64,000 nt of DNA from Candidatus Brocadia pituitae (lineage in GTDB: Bacteria; Planctomycetota; Brocadiia; Brocadiales; Brocadiaceae). Shown here in pieces: positions 52,968 to 62,233 of the stretch. Positions within the stretch are counted from its first letter, which is position 1. Each line of letters starts with the position of its first letter. The stretch lies in contig AP021856.1 of the NCBI GenBank assembly GCA_017347445.1, positions 2,364,613 through 2,428,612 on the forward strand, read 5' to 3'. A program made the position numbers and the translations under genes. A model generated the notes under the pieces. That model was not told the origin of the DNA. It searched no databases and was given only the letters and a program-made list of their open reading frames with translations.

Positions 52968-53188
52968 CTTTAATTTTTAAAAATTATCTATCAATCTTCT
53001 CCTTGTATGCCTTAGCAATATCATTTATTTCCTCTTTTCCGGGAAGAGCGGCAAAAAGTTTGGTTTTTTAGAATATCATAAATTTCATCCGATGAACCGC
53101 TTACCGGTTAAACTACCAATGCAAAGCGGTATACTTCGCCTTCCAGATTAGAAATGGATGTTTCATGCAAACTAATCACCGTCTTTTA

Positions 53189-53764
53189 TTACCAATCGCC
53201 TGACTCAAACTCGTAGGCACGATGAGAGGCATCCTTGGTCATCCCATGCTCGATCAATTTCCAGTAGTTTTGTTCTTTTTCATAGGTGATCTTGTAGGAA
53301 TAGTCCACCATCCTCCACCGCCAGAAAAAAAAATGTGATATGCCCGTTACAAATATATCAAGACGCCGGGCTTTCTGGTCTATATCTTCAAACATGGCCA
53401 CATAATGTCTGGTCGTCTTAGGGGGCAACTCCCCCCTTGTAATAGTCGCATTCTGATATTTTTTTCCTTCCTTATTATCATCATCTAATTTAGCAACGTG
53501 CTCCATCATTTCCGGATAATAGGAGTCCAGATATTTCTCTCCTGTATCCGTCATCATAAACACTTCTAATGGCACTGATATTGGTTTTTCTATGGTATTC
53601 CCTAAATTATAGAACCATATAATATACATCACTTCTCCACCCGTATCTTTATTATGAATATAGGTCTTTGGTGCGCTCCACGAAAAATCGAGTTGAGAAG
53701 CATTCGTTAAACGGATAATACCTAAAACAAACAGCATCACAGAGAGAAATATGCTAAGCTTCAT
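53189..53764 (-). CDS. Secreted protein of unknown function
   Basis: 191 aa with a clear signal peptide (KLSIFLSVMLFVLGIIRLTNA). The rest appears to be a beta-sandwich with many aromatic residues (VMYIIWFYNLGNT, TTRHYVAMFEDID, ISHFFFWRWRMVDYSYKI). No family recognised. It follows the Reeler-like protein by 3 bases, so the two are made together and may interact outside the membrane (periplasm or anammoxosome). There are no cysteines for heme. Confidence 0.65.
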   Translation of the reverse strand: MKLSIFLSVMLFVLGIIRLTNASQLDFSWSAPKTYIHNKDTGGEVMYIIWFYNLGNTIEKPISVPLEVFMMTDTGEKYLDSYYPEMMEHVAKLDDDNKEGKKYQNATITRGELPPKTTRHYVAMFEDIDQKARRLDIFVTGISHFFFWRWRMVDYSYKITYEKEQNYWKLIEHGMTKDASHRAYEFESGDW

Positions 53765-53767
53765 GAC

Positions 53768-54409
53768 TCACTCTTTCTTAATAACATGGACTTGCTCTTT
53801 TTTACCCTTCTTTCGTTCAACGACAAGAAGCCTTGTTGCCTTGTATATATAATCACCTATGGCAGTACCATCATTGTTAGATTCGACTCCCATAGCATAC
53901 AACCTTACAGGATTAGCCACAAAAAAATCTTTGGGAGGAGCCTGCCATTTTACATGCCAAAATTTTTGTTTTGTCCCTTTCTTCGTATGTGTTGCAAAGC
54001 GTCCACCAGCTTCTACCTGTGTGTCTGCATCATCACCAACATTGATGAAAGTACCTACCAGGCGATTGCCGTAATAGTTATCCTGTGCGGTAATTTGGAA
54101 TCCGTGAAATTCCGTATCCGTCTGTTTAAATGATACTAAAATATCAACAATCTCCCCTGGTTCACATTTATCAAGCACAAATAGCATAAACTTACCCTTA
54201 CCTGAATTAATGGGATATTGGTAGTGACATCCTAAATTGCCGCAGGTAAACGTACCGGGAGCAGCAAACCGCCAACTTAATCTGTCGTGTCCACTACCAA
54301 GACAACTTATAGGTGCGCCGTCAGAGTGTGCATATAATGCGTTGCAAAACAGGCCAGATACAAATATGCATATAATTATATAAAAATTTCTTTTTAATCC
54401 ACTTTTCAT
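53768..54409 (-). CDS. Secreted Reeler-like protein with CX4CH motif
   Basis: 213 aa. I chose the ATG at 54409 (AAGGAAGG upstream). A signal peptide (IIICIFVSGLFCNALYA) is followed by HSDGAPISCLGSGHDRL and TCGNLGCHYQYP: the second contains C-x4-C-H, a rare heme-attachment spacing, where related proteins carry CxxCH. A beta-sandwich follows (GEIVDILVSFKQTDTEFHGFQITA, GGRFATHTKKGTKQKFWHVKWQAP), resembling Reeler/choice-of-anchor V domains that occur with c-type cytochromes. Heme binding is possible but unproven; the two cysteines could also form a disulfide. It leads a two-gene operon with the secreted protein at 53189. Confidence 0.65.
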   Translation of the reverse strand: MKSGLKRNFYIIICIFVSGLFCNALYAHSDGAPISCLGSGHDRLSWRFAAPGTFTCGNLGCHYQYPINSGKGKFMLFVLDKCEPGEIVDILVSFKQTDTEFHGFQITAQDNYYGNRLVGTFINVGDDADTQVEAGGRFATHTKKGTKQKFWHVKWQAPPKDFFVANPVRLYAMGVESNNDGTAIGDYIYKATRLLVVERKKGKKEQVHVIKKE

Positions 54410-54531
54410 AAAACCTTCCTTATCCACCCCTTTGTTTTCTTCTTTTTGATGGTAACTAATCAGAAATTAAAAATTACAAATGAACTTTACACCTATAAGA
54501 TCAAAATAAAAAAATGAATGGAAAGCATTTC

Positions 54532-55896
54532 TTATTTATCCGTTTTCCGCGCAGATGCTGCCTTAATCAGATCTAAACCATACCTGATCGGAACGCCAAA
54601 ATTAGAACCCCGAAAGCCAGGAAAGATTCCATAACTAATCCCAATTACCTTCCCTTTATTATTAAAAATAGGGCCCCCACTACCACCGGCAGTTGTTTGA
54701 GCATCGTAAACAATCCTGTTATACATAATATCGCTTAAGTGCCCTTGTGTCGAGAGCGGTCGTATTAACCCCCAATTGGAAAGTTCTTGTAACAATGGTA
54801 TAAAAGACAGGCTAAAAAGTTGTTTTACAATTGCAGGGTCAGTCTTTGCGAAAATGGCATTAACACCTGCCGGATACCCTAACAATATCATAGGTTCGCC
54901 TGCTACTGCCCCTTTACCGGCGGCATCTAATTCAAGGATAGGAATCCTCGTCCCGCGGGTATCAATGCGGAGCAGCGCCACATCTGCCTCTTCAGAAATC
55001 ATTTCCACCTTCAATGAAAATGGTTCTTTGATGCCAGGAAAAAATGCCCGAAACACTTCAAACCTTGGTTTAATCGTGGGCTCGATATGGATATAAGGAG
55101 ACATTTCCATTTCCCACCATGGTTCTGCAATATGACGATTGGTCAGCATCAGCCCATCCGCACTCACCACAAAACCAGTACCCGTATATTCATTAATCCC
55201 TCGCTGGCCTTTCCCCATCAGCATAAGTGGTTCGCCGGTCTCTTCGTCAAGGAAATAAAATGCACCCTGAATCAAACAAACCCCGCCGCTGCAGGTCTTG
55301 ATGATATGCTCAGCAACTGAGTGTTCAATCTCAAGAAGTCTCACCTTTTCTGCAGTCTTTGTCAACCTGGCATATTGTATGTAAAAAAACGATATAAGAC
55401 CACTGAATATAAGAAAAAGAATGAGAAAAGCCACGGCTTTAAAGGTACGAGAGGTTTGAGTAAATGCCTCCCACAGCAATTGCTTAAAGAATGCTGTTGC
55501 CGTTGTAATTCTTCCTCTATGTGATATACTTGCTATACCTAATGAGTCTTCTACAATCTGCGTCCATGGCTTACAGGTACCGGCATCATCCGTCTTAACA
55601 CGAAATCGCACCTTAGGACCACCGGCGCCAAACTCTATTAAATCACCATCTTTCAAAACGGTTTTGCTCACCAACCGATTGTTTACCAGTGTTCCCTTTA
55701 CACTTCCCAGATCTTCTATTACATAATCGCACTCCAGTAGCTGTATTCTAGCATGATATTTTGACGTGTTTCTATCTATCTCGGGATCGAAACGCAGGCT
55801 GGCTTCATCAGCAGTGCCAATTGCTATCATGTCAGAAACAAATACCTCTGTGTTTCCCCTGCGACTCCCTGTTAAATGGACAAAAATAGCCTTCAA
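54532..55896 (-). CDS. Membrane protein with cytoplasmic FHA domain and extracytoplasmic trypsin-like protease
   Basis: 454 aa. Residues 1-100 are an FHA domain (SLRFDPEIDRNTSKYHARI with the phosphothreonine-binding S and H; LGSVKGTLVNNRLV), one membrane helix lies at about 155-178 (FLILFLIFSGLISFFYIQY), and a DegP/trypsin fold follows. The catalytic triad is visible: TNRHIAEPW (His), EADVALLRIDTRG (Asp) and TAGGSGGPIF (Ser). The start is TTG with AGG upstream. Such a design would let a phosphorylated partner inside the cell control proteolysis outside it. A cysteine pair (CSGGVC) lies between helix and protease. Ser/Thr kinases are common in planctomycetes. Confidence 0.85.
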   Translation of the reverse strand: MKAIFVHLTGSRRGNTEVFVSDMIAIGTADEASLRFDPEIDRNTSKYHARIQLLECDYVIEDLGSVKGTLVNNRLVSKTVLKDGDLIEFGAGGPKVRFRVKTDDAGTCKPWTQIVEDSLGIASISHRGRITTATAFFKQLLWEAFTQTSRTFKAVAFLILFLIFSGLISFFYIQYARLTKTAEKVRLLEIEHSVAEHIIKTCSGGVCLIQGAFYFLDEETGEPLMLMGKGQRGINEYTGTGFVVSADGLMLTNRHIAEPWWEMEMSPYIHIEPTIKPRFEVFRAFFPGIKEPFSLKVEMISEEADVALLRIDTRGTRIPILELDAAGKGAVAGEPMILLGYPAGVNAIFAKTDPAIVKQLFSLSFIPLLQELSNWGLIRPLSTQGHLSDIMYNRIVYDAQTTAGGSGGPIFNNKGKVIGISYGIFPGFRGSNFGVPIRYGLDLIKAASARKTDK

Positions 55897-55923
55897 AGAG
55901 ATACCTGCCCCCGTTTCTCTTTA

Positions 55924-56475
55924 TCAGATAACAGCGTTACGATGATAACATTCGTCTTTCAACACTCCAATAAAGGGCAGATTCCTATATTTGTTATTGT
56001 AATCCAACCCATAACCAACAACATAATCATCTCCAATATCAAAACAGCAATATTCCGGACGGACATGATGCCGCCTCCTGCTGCTCCGATTTAAAAGAAC
56101 ACAACTCTTCAGTGTCCTGGGAGAGTATTTTTTGATGTCTTCCAGCACCCTTTTTAAAGTGCTCCCTGTATCGACAATGTCGTCAACTACCAATACGTGC
56201 TTTCCTTCTATATCTGTTTTAAACTGACGAATAACCTTGGTCTCTCCTTGGGGCAAAGTCGATTCCCCATAGGTAGCTGCATCGATAGTATCCAATCTGA
56301 TGGGAAAAGGAATTAAGCGAATCAAATCAGCAAGAAAGATAAGGCTGCCGTTCAAGATCGCAATGACCGTCCACTCCTTGTCCTGATAGTCATGGATCAA
56401 TATCTTTGACAATTCCAAAAGTTTCTCTTGAATCTGTTTTTCATTAATGATTACCCGCGCAATATCCCTCTCCAC
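55924..56475 (-). CDS. hpt: Hypoxanthine phosphoribosyltransferase
   Basis: 183 aa cytoplasmic purine-salvage enzyme: hypoxanthine or guanine plus PRPP gives IMP or GMP. The PRPP-binding loop is HVLVVDDIVDTGSTLKRVL, and the purine end shows DYVVGYGLDYNNKYRNLPFIG. I chose GTG at 56475 because GGGGAGGA lies 8 bases upstream and the protein then has normal length; a longer open frame from 56526 adds a non-homologous N-terminus. It sits between the TPR lipoprotein and the FHA protease on the same strand. Confidence 0.93.
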   Translation of the reverse strand: MERDIARVIINEKQIQEKLLELSKILIHDYQDKEWTVIAILNGSLIFLADLIRLIPFPIRLDTIDAATYGESTLPQGETKVIRQFKTDIEGKHVLVVDDIVDTGSTLKRVLEDIKKYSPRTLKSCVLLNRSSRRRHHVRPEYCCFDIGDDYVVGYGLDYNNKYRNLPFIGVLKDECYHRNAVI

Positions 56476-56540
56476 TGCTTTATTCCTCCCCTTTTCATTT
56501 CTTTGCAGAATTATATTTTTCAACAATCAGATTCTTTTGC

Positions 56541-57266
56541 CTATCTTTGCTCCCTCCGTTCCCTTGTAAGTTGCTTCAAGATGCGGTCTTCTTCGACGGC
56601 TTCTTCTGTTCTTCCATGTTTATCGTAAATCGCGAAAAGGAGATTATGCGCATTTTCGGATTTAGGATTCAACTGAACAACCTTTTTGAACTTAGCAATA
56701 GCCTCATCAATCATCCCTTTTTTGTAATAACAAACCCCTAAAAAATAATGAGCATCCTCCATGTCAGGATTAATTTCTATTGCCTTTTGGCATGCCGCTA
56801 TCGCTTCATCCTGTTTTTCAATCAAACTATAGGCCACCGCCAGATAAAGGTGTCCATCCGCCTCTTTCTTATCTTTTCTTGCTGCGTACAGCTCGATCGC
56901 CTTTTGATACTCTCCCAACGCTTTCACAACGTCCTCTCTGGCTACATATGCGAAGGCAATGTTATAATGAGCTTTCGGTTCATTCGGATTTACGTCAATT
57001 GCTTTTTTTAATTCCGATATAGATTCGTCAACCATACCCTTTGCATAATATACAATTCCCAAATGATAATGAGCATCATAATGGTCGGGGTTTAATTCTA
57101 ATGCCTTTTTAAATTCTCCAATTGCCTCAGTGTATTTCCCTTTGTTATAAAGCAAAAGCCCTTCTTTGTTGTAATGGTTTGCCTTATTACCGCACCCGGC
57201 GATAATATAAAACAACAGAAACAATATCCATTTTGTATATTTTGGAATTCTGCGCTGTCTGAACAT
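56541..57266 (-). CDS. TPR-repeat lipoprotein
   Basis: 241 aa. The ATG at 57266 gives a lipoprotein signal peptide with lipobox IAGC; an ATG 39 bases upstream is weaker. About six TPR units follow (YTEAIGEFKKALELNPDHYDAH, VDESISELKKAIDVNPNEPKAH, MIDEAIAKFKKVVQLNPKSENAH types). TPR proteins are scaffolds for protein complexes; this one should be lipid-anchored and face the periplasm or anammoxosome. Function otherwise unknown. Confidence 0.85.
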   Translation of the reverse strand: MFRQRRIPKYTKWILFLLFYIIAGCGNKANHYNKEGLLLYNKGKYTEAIGEFKKALELNPDHYDAHYHLGIVYYAKGMVDESISELKKAIDVNPNEPKAHYNIAFAYVAREDVVKALGEYQKAIELYAARKDKKEADGHLYLAVAYSLIEKQDEAIAACQKAIEINPDMEDAHYFLGVCYYKKGMIDEAIAKFKKVVQLNPKSENAHNLLFAIYDKHGRTEEAVEEDRILKQLTRERREQR

Positions 57267-57334
57267 TACATTGTCCCTTATCAAGCAAAACAAACATTGC
57301 CTCATTAAATCTAAAGCGGGTATTTTATCCTCTT

Positions 57335-58261
57335 CTAGGAGCGAAGCGTATATTTCTTATAAAAACCGATATTTTTATATACCAGATTTGCTACCAAAAA
57401 ATTTGGGGCTTCGTTTCCCGGATTCGGTTTTAATTCAACAACATCGAAACCAACCACCGTCTTGTCTTTATATACTTTACGCAAGAAGTCAATTGTTCGG
57501 TACCAACTCAAGCCACCCGGTACTGGTGTTCCGGTCGCTGGCATGATAGAAGTATCAAATCCATCGACATCCAAGGTAATATATACATGGTCCTCCAAAG
57601 TTTCTAATGCCTGGTCATGCCAATCATCGTTATCATGTATGTCTTTCGCATAGAATACCGCGACTGCATCTTTCTTCTTCCGGGCAAACAACAATTCTTC
57701 CCGAGACACCACCCTGACACCAAAACTGGTTACCCTGCATTTCAAATCCTCAACGACCCGTCTCGATACACTTGCATGACTGAACCGGGTACCACCAAAT
57801 TGCTCCATCAGGTCAAGATGTGCATCCAATTGAAGCACGGATAATTTTCGATACTTTTCTTTATATGCCCTGATTACCCCCTGTGATATCGAATGTTCTC
57901 CACCCAATGTTACCATAAATTTATTATCTTTTACGATACCCCTACTAACATGATACAAGGCATCAACTACTTTTTTAGCATCCGTGTGTATCTCTTCGAT
58001 ATTGAGAGTGCCGATGGTAAAAATTCCTACGGTATATATTTCTCCCAACTCATCGTCATAAGGCTCCACATTAACAGAAGCATTCAAAATTGAATTGGGA
58101 CCTGTTTTCGCTCCTGTTTGATAGGTAGCAGTTCCATCAAATGGAACACCAAGGATTACAACCCTGGAATTCTTGTATGCCTCATTATCGTCCTGGTAAT
58201 CATGAGGAAACGCACCAAATTGTAATGAGTTTAACGTATGTTCTTTTACACCCCTCAACAT
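57335..58261 (-). CDS. speB: Agmatinase (ureohydrolase family)
   Basis: 308 aa. The Mn2+ ligands are all present: GGEHS, LQLDAHLDL, RFSHASV and TLDVDGFDTS, typical of agmatinase and related arginase-fold enzymes. It should hydrolyse agmatine to putrescine and urea for polyamine synthesis, though guanidinobutyrase or formiminoglutamase activity cannot be excluded by sequence alone. No arginine decarboxylase lies nearby. Urea produced could feed ammonium supply if a urease is present elsewhere. Confidence 0.88.
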   Translation of the reverse strand: MLRGVKEHTLNSLQFGAFPHDYQDDNEAYKNSRVVILGVPFDGTATYQTGAKTGPNSILNASVNVEPYDDELGEIYTVGIFTIGTLNIEEIHTDAKKVVDALYHVSRGIVKDNKFMVTLGGEHSISQGVIRAYKEKYRKLSVLQLDAHLDLMEQFGGTRFSHASVSRRVVEDLKCRVTSFGVRVVSREELLFARKKKDAVAVFYAKDIHDNDDWHDQALETLEDHVYITLDVDGFDTSIMPATGTPVPGGLSWYRTIDFLRKVYKDKTVVGFDVVELKPNPGNEAPNFLVANLVYKNIGFYKKYTLRS

Positions 58262-58451
58262 TATTATCTCCGGTATTCAGCAAAACCTTAAATTCATCTG
58301 AAAATAGCAAACCGCGGTTATTCTGAGCCCTTCCGTTTCGTCCTTCTGAGGAAAGCTAAGAATTTTGTCTTAACGAGACCCATCACCCTCAGCTTAGGAT
58401 GACATTTTTATTATCTCTTGTGAACAAGAGGAACATGTCAGTTTCGTAAAC

Positions 58452-58482
58452 AAAAAAGGCATCTCAATAAGATGCCTTTTTT
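58452..58482 (-). terminator. Intrinsic terminator of the cytochrome operon
   Basis: AAAAAAGGCATCT, loop CAATA, AGATGCCTTTTTT: a stem with T6 at its end, 29 bases past the stop of the octaheme cytochrome gene. The A run on the other side could also make it work in the opposite direction. Confidence 0.8.
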
Positions 58483-58510
58483 GTTTTTCAGCTTGTAAAA
58501 TATAGAATCA

Positions 58511-60256
58511 TTATGAGTGATGAGTCTCGCGCCGCTTCTTCCATAAAGACGCACCAAACACAAGCACAGCAACGATACCGACGATACTTCCAACGATACC
58601 AGCCACATTTTTTCTCCCTTTTGCCTCTAACATCTTATCAACTGCTTTCCCTCGCTTCAATGCTATTGCCTGGCTTTCCAGAATGTTAATCTTCTGATAC
58701 ATTTTTGCAGCACCATACCACCAGGCAATATCCTGCTGGCCGTGAGCAACACCTTTGTAGGCATGAGCTTTATCACCAAACCACATGTCAGCATAGGTAA
58801 TCTCTATCTCGGATGGATTGTTTCTCCCCGTTGCAAACAAGCCATGCAAACCAAGAATCGGACCAATAACAGGAACCTTACCTGCTTTAGTTTTAAATGC
58901 ATTATAGACAGCGTCTCCCAACAGCCCTGGCCCAAGTGCATCGGCAAGGATGTCACCAAGAGGGAATATGTCTCTTTCTCTTATTGGCACTTCAAAGGCA
59001 TCATTTGCCACAATATCATCCAAAATAGCCTGAGCCCTATCCTGCAATCTCCACATTTCAAACATAAAATCATTCAAGTTTTCACGGTATAATCTGGCAA
59101 ATCTTGGACTATGACATTTGCTACAAACGGACACCCATTGCTCCGACCTCTTTTTATTTTCTGGAGAATAGATATCCAGATTATAATTTAACGGTGGTAG
59201 ATTGATACCGTGTGGATAATCCTTTAAAGATGATTTGTAATTAATCCCTTTGGGCGGCACCGTTCCCATTCTCCAAACACCCTTGGTAACAGGATTATGA
59301 GCAAACTTCCCATTCCCCTGGTCGAAATGACAAAACTGACAGGTGGGTGTTCTGTAATCCTTTCCCGGGACGATTTCTGCCAACGGTTTCTCCCAGTCCC
59401 AGTGTTCACCTTCCAGATGATATATATACCCCATTTTTGATTCGCCATACGTCTCTGCATCGGGGTGATCAAAACCCATGTGACAACTCATGCAGGCCTC
59501 AGGTCTTCTACCCTCCGCCGCTGAAAACTTATGCCTTGTGTGACAAATATTACATCTGTCTGTAGCATGACATAAATCACAACCAAACTGAGCTGCTGGA
59601 TATCCCCTCCTAAACATTTCCGGGTACCACGGTGGAATCACATTCGCGGCTAAACCATCAATATGATTAGGGCGACCGCGTTCAGCTTCACTCATAAATT
59701 CCGTTGTTTGCTGTGGATGACATTCACCACACACCTGGGGGGTAGGCATACGAAGTTCCTTGTGATCTTTTCCGTGACAATCACTACAGGTTACCTCCTT
59801 AATCTCCCTCCCTATCAGCTTTTCTATTTGTTGTGTTTTTTCAGCAAACCGTGGGGTTTTCCTAGGTTTTGCATGGGTTGACTCCTCCCAATCCCGTACA
59901 AACCCAGGGGTAACTTCTTCGTGGCATTTGACACAATCAGTTGGTTTGTATTTTTCCAGTAACTGATCATAATACGTCCCATCGGGTTTAACATAGTGAC
60001 GAACCGGAAACCAATACATTTGCAGCGGTACTGGTTTATAGATATTTTGCCATGGACCAGCGCCTTTCTCCAGCCCGACATTATTAGTAAACCAATCCTT
60101 TAACGTATCATTGGGATACAAGACGTCATAATAGCTGGTGGCCTTCTTTTGCATTTCTTTCAACTCTGCTTCAGACTGCGCCTTTAAGTTACCAGTCTGC
60201 AAACTCCACATCAATGGGGCAGCTATTAAAACCGCGCCCAATTTTAACAACTTCAT
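58511..60256 (-). CDS. Octaheme c-type cytochrome, hydroxylamine-oxidoreductase-like, membrane-anchored
   Basis: 581 aa. Eight CxxCH motifs: CVKCH, CSDCH, CGECH, CDLCH, CNICH, CMSCH, CQFCH and CSKCH. The spacing and the C-terminal helical region match the HAO family. A signal peptide starts it (MKLLKLGAVLIAAPLMWSLQ) and a membrane helix near the end (AGIVGSIVGIVAVLVFGASLW) anchors it. I chose the ATG at 60256 with GGGAGGAG upstream. In anammox bacteria a close relative is part of a bc-type complex, where it probably passes electrons between the quinol-oxidising core and soluble carriers or reduces/oxidises a nitrogen compound. Whether it has a catalytic heme cannot be told here. It is the last gene of the operon. 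Confidence 0.9.
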   Translation of the reverse strand: MKLLKLGAVLIAAPLMWSLQTGNLKAQSEAELKEMQKKATSYYDVLYPNDTLKDWFTNNVGLEKGAGPWQNIYKPVPLQMYWFPVRHYVKPDGTYYDQLLEKYKPTDCVKCHEEVTPGFVRDWEESTHAKPRKTPRFAEKTQQIEKLIGREIKEVTCSDCHGKDHKELRMPTPQVCGECHPQQTTEFMSEAERGRPNHIDGLAANVIPPWYPEMFRRGYPAAQFGCDLCHATDRCNICHTRHKFSAAEGRRPEACMSCHMGFDHPDAETYGESKMGYIYHLEGEHWDWEKPLAEIVPGKDYRTPTCQFCHFDQGNGKFAHNPVTKGVWRMGTVPPKGINYKSSLKDYPHGINLPPLNYNLDIYSPENKKRSEQWVSVCSKCHSPRFARLYRENLNDFMFEMWRLQDRAQAILDDIVANDAFEVPIRERDIFPLGDILADALGPGLLGDAVYNAFKTKAGKVPVIGPILGLHGLFATGRNNPSEIEITYADMWFGDKAHAYKGVAHGQQDIAWWYGAAKMYQKINILESQAIALKRGKAVDKMLEAKGRKNVAGIVGSIVGIVAVLVFGASLWKKRRETHHS

Positions 60257-60324
60257 AATTAATTCTCCTCCCCTCAAAACCAGCGTTTTTTAGATACTAT
60301 ACAATCTCAGTTAAAAAAATTGTT

Positions 60325-61413
60325 TCATTGTATTTTTGGCATTGGCACAACGATTTCGCCTTTTTCAGAAAAACCAGTCTTGTAAGGTGTTGTGTGTTGC
60401 GGGAAAAACCATTCATCAGAGCCTCCCCTTTCCTGAAAAAATTTCAGTCGCATCTCATGATTTCGTGTATGATGACACGGCCCGCATATGTTATAAGGAG
60501 TTCCAAATGTCCCTACTTTCGCAATCTTTTGTCCTTCAGGTGCCTTACCGATCTCCATAAAATAGCTGAACACTTCACCAGCACCATGACACGCCTCACA
60601 GGTAACACCTTCTTCCGAATATTTTCCTGTCGTTTCGTCATACCCCGTCGTATGACATTTCAAACAGGTCTTCCGGTATACCTCGTTACCGGCAATATAA
60701 TCAGGGGCATTCTTTACATGTTCAAACGTCTTGAACTTGATCCTTTGCCATCTTTCTACATGCGGAGAGGTCAAGCCTTTGTGACACTTGAGACATTTTT
60801 GACTGCCAACATACACTGCTTTATCTCCGGTAATACTGTATTTCTTAAAATCTCCCATTTCCAGCCGCAGACTTGGGTCACTTTCTTCCGGCGTCAAAGT
60901 TGCCAATTCGCTCCAAAATTCAAACATCGTTTCTGCAGAAGCCACCCTCAGTTCCATCTGCCGTTTGTGATATCGCATACCCTCATGGGCAACCTCTTCG
61001 TTCAGCGCCCTTCCGATGCCACCGTGGCAGACGGTACACCCATAGATATCAAACGGAAATTCCTTTACGCTGGGATGTACAGACTTTAATTTTTCATCAT
61101 CGATGTGACAAGTCATACATCGATCAACTTTATCTCCATTTTGTTGCTTACTCCAGCTGTAATCACCCTTTAATAGAATCTGCTTAATCTCATATACTGG
61201 ATTCTCCAGGGAAGTCAGCCGCCTGCCCAATAACTCCTTGTCTTTTGCAACAGTGGCTGCCAAAAATTCTTTTTCAACTTTTACAGCTTGTTCTTCATAA
61301 TACTTCTTTTGATGCTCAATCCATTTTGGCCTAAGTTCATCTTTAAGCCACATCGAAGTTGCAATAAAAAACAAGGCACTTAAAACAAAAAAGATCAATC
61401 TTTGTAAGCTCAT
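60325..61413 (-). CDS. Hexaheme c-type cytochrome, membrane-anchored subunit of bc-type complex
   Basis: 362 aa. One N-terminal membrane helix (LIFFVLSALFFIATSMWL) is followed by a coiled region (KYYEEQAVKVEKEFLAATV) and six CxxCH motifs: CMTCH, CTVCH, CLKCH, CLKCH, CEACH, CGPCH. It lies between the cytochrome b subunit IV gene and the octaheme gene, so it probably connects the membrane quinol site to the octaheme subunit, replacing cytochrome c1/f. The frame is complete. Confidence 0.9.
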   Translation of the reverse strand: MSLQRLIFFVLSALFFIATSMWLKDELRPKWIEHQKKYYEEQAVKVEKEFLAATVAKDKELLGRRLTSLENPVYEIKQILLKGDYSWSKQQNGDKVDRCMTCHIDDEKLKSVHPSVKEFPFDIYGCTVCHGGIGRALNEEVAHEGMRYHKRQMELRVASAETMFEFWSELATLTPEESDPSLRLEMGDFKKYSITGDKAVYVGSQKCLKCHKGLTSPHVERWQRIKFKTFEHVKNAPDYIAGNEVYRKTCLKCHTTGYDETTGKYSEEGVTCEACHGAGEVFSYFMEIGKAPEGQKIAKVGTFGTPYNICGPCHHTRNHEMRLKFFQERGGSDEWFFPQHTTPYKTGFSEKGEIVVPMPKIQ

Positions 61414-61459
61414 ATTTCACCTATTCTGGAAATACCTAAATGTAGCTATCTACGGTAAC

Positions 61460-62182
61460 TCATATGTTAATCCAAGGCGTCGCAATAATATACTTCACAT
61501 TAAACGCCAGACGAAACACCATTTTAATCACAGTACCAACCATCGTCAGAAGCAAACCCATCGTAAGTGCATACCGTATAACGCCTAACTTCATGAAAAA
61601 ATCCCGTTTTACCAATGCAGGAAGCGCTAATCCAACGACATAAAAGCCTCCCATAAGAATTACTCCTAGCGGCAATGGTAAATCATGCATTGGCGCCGGC
61701 GTTGGAAAATCATGTGTCCACGGCTCCCATGGCCAAAAAAAGGCCCAAAAAGGCCCTCTCAGCGCAGTGCCAATGTAGATCAGCACATACCAAAAAACGT
61801 ATCCAAAAACAAACGTCGATACGGCGAACTTTCTTTCCTTAAAGGTGTAATAACCATTCCCCTTCGGGTTATTATCCAGATATGGAATAAGAATCAGCCC
61901 TATAATGATAATGCTTGGGAGTACAACACCGGCATACCATGGATCAAAATAGACCAACGCCTCCTGCAGACCCAAAAAATACCACGGTGCCTTAGCCGGA
62001 TTTTCTGCCTGCCCAGGATTTGACAACTCTCTGAGAGGCGCATCTACAAAATACGAATAAAACAATAACCCAACCGTAACAAAAATAGCAGCTAAAAATT
62101 CTTTAGCAACCAGGGTGGGCCATGTAAACACCTTATCGTCTTTAAATTCGACTAATCCTTTCTTTTCCTGCCTAACTTCCAT
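61460..62182 (-). CDS. Cytochrome b/b6 C-terminal subunit (subunit IV-like)
   Basis: 240 aa integral membrane protein with about five helices. The quinol-site motif appears as NPAKAPWYFLGLQEALVYF, the counterpart of the PEWY region (PDPAFEWYF-type in b6f), followed by VVLPSIIIIGLILIPYLDNNPKGNGYY. The first residues are cytoplasmic. It lies 51 bases after the cytochrome b6-type gene. Together they form the split cytochrome b of a bc-type complex. Confidence 0.9.
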   Translation of the reverse strand: MEVRQEKKGLVEFKDDKVFTWPTLVAKEFLAAIFVTVGLLFYSYFVDAPLRELSNPGQAENPAKAPWYFLGLQEALVYFDPWYAGVVLPSIIIIGLILIPYLDNNPKGNGYYTFKERKFAVSTFVFGYVFWYVLIYIGTALRGPFWAFFWPWEPWTHDFPTPAPMHDLPLPLGVILMGGFYVVGLALPALVKRDFFMKLGVIRYALTMGLLLTMVGTVIKMVFRLAFNVKYIIATPWINI

Positions 62183-62233
62183 GGAACCACTCCTCAGAAA
62201 TATCTCCCATAAATTATTCTAAATTCCGCTCCA

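Noticed and set aside
58511-60256. Bona fide hydroxylamine oxidoreductase or hydrazine dehydrogenase
   Set aside because: It has a C-terminal membrane anchor and lies in a bc-type operon, unlike the soluble catalytic HAO/HDH enzymes; I call it HAO-like only.
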